From: JABDOU01 sp041609995
GTDB lineage: Bacteria; Actinomycetota; Acidimicrobiia; Spongiisociales; SHLN01
Reading direction: 5' to 3'
Length of the DNA: 8,209 nt
Assembly (NCBI GenBank): GCA_041609995.1
Contig: JBFIPU010000107.1
Span: 1-8,209 of the forward strand
Part shown: positions 6,173 through 8,209 of the stretch, piece by piece
Layout: each line of letters begins with the position of its first letter
Position numbering within the stretch: the stretch's first letter is position 1
Translations under genes and position numbers: made by a program
Notes under the pieces: generated by a model
What the model saw: only the letters and a program-made list of their open reading frames with translations
The model's database searches: none
Told to the model about the DNA's origin: nothing

Positions 6173-8209
6173 CCTGGAACGTCGCCGATATCTCTTCGTG
6201 GGTCCCGTCCGCCAAGTTGAACACGGCCTTCACGGTGTTTTCACCGTTCGGTACCTCGTGGGTGTTCCACTTCTGGGTCGCCACGTCCGTCGCTCCGCCG
6301 ATCATGTCGTACGGTGCGAAGTACTCGGTGTGGCGCTTGTGCCCGTTCACGAAGAAGTCGACCGTGTCGATGTCTCCTTCCGGGAACAGCGGAGCGATCC
6401 AGACGAAGATCTGTCCGGAAACCGTCGACCCGTCGAGCGCTTTACCGCCGCTGCGGTCGGCGTTGGTGCCGTACTGCAGACTGGCGCCGTCATCGGGCGC
6501 CTCCACCTTGACAGCCGTGACACTGACCTTGGCAATCGGGTAGCCGGCAACCGTGAAATCGGCGCCGGCGAACATCGGATCGTCCAGGATGCCGCCGGAG
6601 CCGACAGGGTTGAAGCCGGGGTGGTCGGCGACGACCCCTCCTTCGTCCGTGCCGGTGTCAGGCGTTGCCTGGCCGAAGAACGCCGTGTTGGCGGGCAGCT
6701 CATCGTTGACCTCCGTCCCCGCGTCGCGTACCCAGCTGCCGACGATGAAGAAGTCGGTGGCGACCACCGTCCCCGACGCATCGAAGATCGGATAGGCAAC
6801 CGGATCGCCGTTCCCGACGAACGCGTCATTGCTGGGGATCACCATCGAGGCGAAGCTCATGTACCGGTCCATCGGATCGGCCGCGTCGAGCGTGAACGTG
6901 TGCATCAGCGTGTCGTTCGGCGCAATGGGTCCATTCGGGCCCGGCAGGGTGGCGTCGGTGGCACCGGCGCCAGAAGCAGCGAATGCATCCGACAGCGGTC
7001 CGGTGTTGCCGTCTTCGGCCAGTCGCTCGAGCGCGGCGCTGGCTGCCTCTCCCGGGTTGTACATGTCGAAGCTGCCGTCGTGGAAGCCCACCCAGAACGG
7101 CGTCAAGAAGTTGCCCGACATCGGTGCCAGGTTCTCGATCTTGACGGTAACGTCGTAGAGCATTCCCTCGGGTTCCGGCTCATCCTCGGGCGGAAGGAGC
7201 ACGGCGTCGATCACGTGGATCACACCGTTGGAAGCCATCACGTCTGCGACGATGACAGTCGCCACGTCGTTGATGACGACCATGCCGTCGACCACCTGGA
7301 TGGTGATGTCGTCTCCGTTGGCCATGGTGGCTGAATCCAGTGTGACCACCACGTCGGAGGTCACGGCGGCGCCACTGATGACGTGATACAGCAGGATGTC
7401 GGCCAGCGTGTCAGGATCCGCCAGCAACGCGTCGATGGTCTCTTGCCCGAGGGCGGCGAATGCGTCGTCCGTCGGGGCGAGGACCGTGAATGGACCGGCG
7501 CCCCGCAACGTGTCTTCGAGGCCGGCGGCCTGCACGGCTGCAACCAGCGTGTTGAACGAGCCGGCCGCAATGGCGGTGTCGACGATGTCATCCAGTTCCG
7601 GCTCCGGCTCTTCGGCCTCATGGGGCTCGCCCAAATAGGGGAACGAGCTCAGGAGGTCGTCGTGCGGCCCGATGCCATCGGTGTTGATGGCGCCGTCGGC
7701 GTCGCGGTCGTCGAACAGGCCGAGGGGGTCACCACCGGTGACGATCCTCAGCTCGACGTCGATCACGTCGTCGGTAAGCGTCCGTCCATTCAACGGCCCG
7801 GCTGCCGCGGTATCGGTGTCATACGTCAATACATCGGGCAACAAGACCCCGGCCAGGGCTCCCGCCTGTGCGTCGGCGTACGCCCCTTCTGCGTCGAGGG
7901 ACGAGAACGTTTGCAGCGCCGAGACCACGGCGTCCGTGAAGTTGGCCACGTCGTCTTGCGGAGCAGAGCTGTTGAAGATGTTCTTGGCCTCTGATGGCGC
8001 CTGCACCAGCGGGCCCGAGCTGTTCACCACGGTGTTGATGGCAGGGCGGCCCATGCGGTCGACCTGGCTGCCGTTGAGGAACGTGGCTCCCCACACGCCG
8101 ATGGCGCCGCCGAGGACTGCATCGGGGACCTCCAGCACAATGGCATTGACATTGAAGTCGGCGAAGGGGTCGGTCTCGTCCCCGTCGTTCAGCTGACGGT
8201 CACCCTGGC
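6162..8209 (-). CDS. Exported DUF4331-fasciclin-Spondin_N-Ig-like multidomain protein (5' partial)
   Basis: The frame runs unbroken to the right edge (first whole codon at 8207), so the GTG at 8138 is internal; residue numbers count from it. Upstream codons and residues 1-175 match the C-terminal half of DUF4331 as I know it: FNVNAIVLEVP, DRMGRPAINTV, LLPDVLTYD, LNGRTLTDDVID, HDD and PYLGEPHE. Residues 182-316 are a FAS1 (fasciclin) domain with GPFTVLAPTDDAF, the central YH and NGVIHVIDAVLLP. Residues 326-542 look like Spondin_N, with GFHDGSFDMYNPGE, LAEDGNTGPL, DAGTEVNDELPAN and DHPGF. Residues 551-658 are an Ig-like module also found twice in the opposite gene. FAS1 and spondin domains mediate adhesion or matrix contacts on the cell surface; DUF4331 function is unknown. 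A D.D.DG stretch (144-149) may bind calcium. The N-terminus and promoter lie outside the window. Confidence 0.9.
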   Translation of the reverse strand, partial: QGDRQLNDGDETDPFADFNVNAIVLEVPDAVLGGAIGVWGATFLNGSQVDRMGRPAINTVVNSSGPLVQAPSEAKNIFNSSAPQDDVANFTDAVVSALQTFSSLDAEGAYADAQAGALAGVLLPDVLTYDTDTAAAGPLNGRTLTDDVIDVELRIVTGGDPLGLFDDRDADGAINTDGIGPHDDLLSSFPYLGEPHEAEEPEPELDDIVDTAIAAGSFNTLVAAVQAAGLEDTLRGAGPFTVLAPTDDAFAALGQETIDALLADPDTLADILLYHVISGAAVTSDVVVTLDSATMANGDDITIQVVDGMVVINDVATVIVADVMASNGVIHVIDAVLLPPEDEPEPEGMLYDVTVKIENLAPMSGNFLTPFWVGFHDGSFDMYNPGEAASAALERLAEDGNTGPLSDAFAASGAGATDATLPGPNGPIAPNDTLMHTFTLDAADPMDRYMSFASMVIPSNDAFVGNGDPVAYPIFDASGTVVATDFFIVGSWVRDAGTEVNDELPANTAFFGQATPDTGTDEGGVVADHPGFNPVGSGGILDDPMFAGADFTVAGYPIAKVSVTAVKVEAPDDGASLQYGTNADRSGGKALDGSTVSGQIFVWIAPLFPEGDIDTVDFFVNGHKRHTEYFAPYDMIGGATDVATQKWNTHEVPNGENTVKAVFNLADGTHEEISATFQVAN
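6165..6488 (-). repeat. Ig-like module, copy 3 (C-terminus of the DUF4331/fasciclin protein)
   Basis: About 108 residues aligning by eye with the two modules of the plus-strand nuclease-hydrolase: ADRSGGKALDGSTVSG, IFVWIAPLFPEG, VDFFVNGHKRHTEYFAPYD, W.T.EVPNGENTVKAV and a closing ATFQV. Here the module ends the protein, whereas in the other gene it links two catalytic domains. The similarity covers the whole module and is visible at protein level. Confidence 0.85.

Noticed and set aside
6198..7334. Long plus-strand open frame (378 codons) opposite the fasciclin/spondin domains
   Set aside because: Its translation is Arg/Val/His-rich with no recognisable domain, and it lies wholly opposite a gene with clear domain motifs. 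Long antisense frames are expected in high-GC DNA.

Overview
The window is high-GC DNA with dense coding, GC-rich third codon positions and several GTG/TTG starts. Together with a SigK-like ECF sigma factor and large secreted multidomain proteins, this suggests an actinobacterium, perhaps an Acidimicrobiia-like environmental lineage. The phylum is a reasonable inference; anything finer is a guess. I see no tRNA, rRNA, CRISPR array, transposase or phage gene.

Layout: a plus-strand gene, cut by the left edge, fills 2-3562. It encodes a very large secreted protein that fuses an ExeM/NucH-type extracellular nuclease, two Ig-like modules and an alpha/beta-hydrolase. It converges on a minus-strand block. 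Read in the direction of transcription, that block is: a protein cut by the right edge with DUF4331, fasciclin (FAS1), Spondin_N and Ig-like domains (8209-6162); a membrane-anchored TPR protein whose apparent start overlaps the preceding stop codon (6172-4769); a SigK-like ECF sigma factor (4674-4081); and a 72-residue secreted small protein (3980-3762). Hairpins sit in most of the minus-strand gene junctions.

How the genes may work together: upstream of the sigma gene is a sequence, TGATCC-N16-CCGAAT, that closely resembles the mycobacterial SigK promoter as I remember it (CCATCC-N16/17-CCGAAT). This suggests the sigma factor controls its own gene. In mycobacteria SigK drives the fasciclin proteins MPT70 and MPT83; here a SigK-like gene lies in the same block as a FAS1 protein, so the sigma-to-fasciclin link may be ancient. 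The usual RskA-type anti-sigma gene is absent directly after the sigma gene; the single-span TPR protein just before it is the only membrane protein in reach. The same Ig-like module occurs twice in the nuclease-hydrolase and once at the C-terminus of the DUF4331-FAS1-Spondin protein, tying the two sides of the locus together as extracellular proteins.
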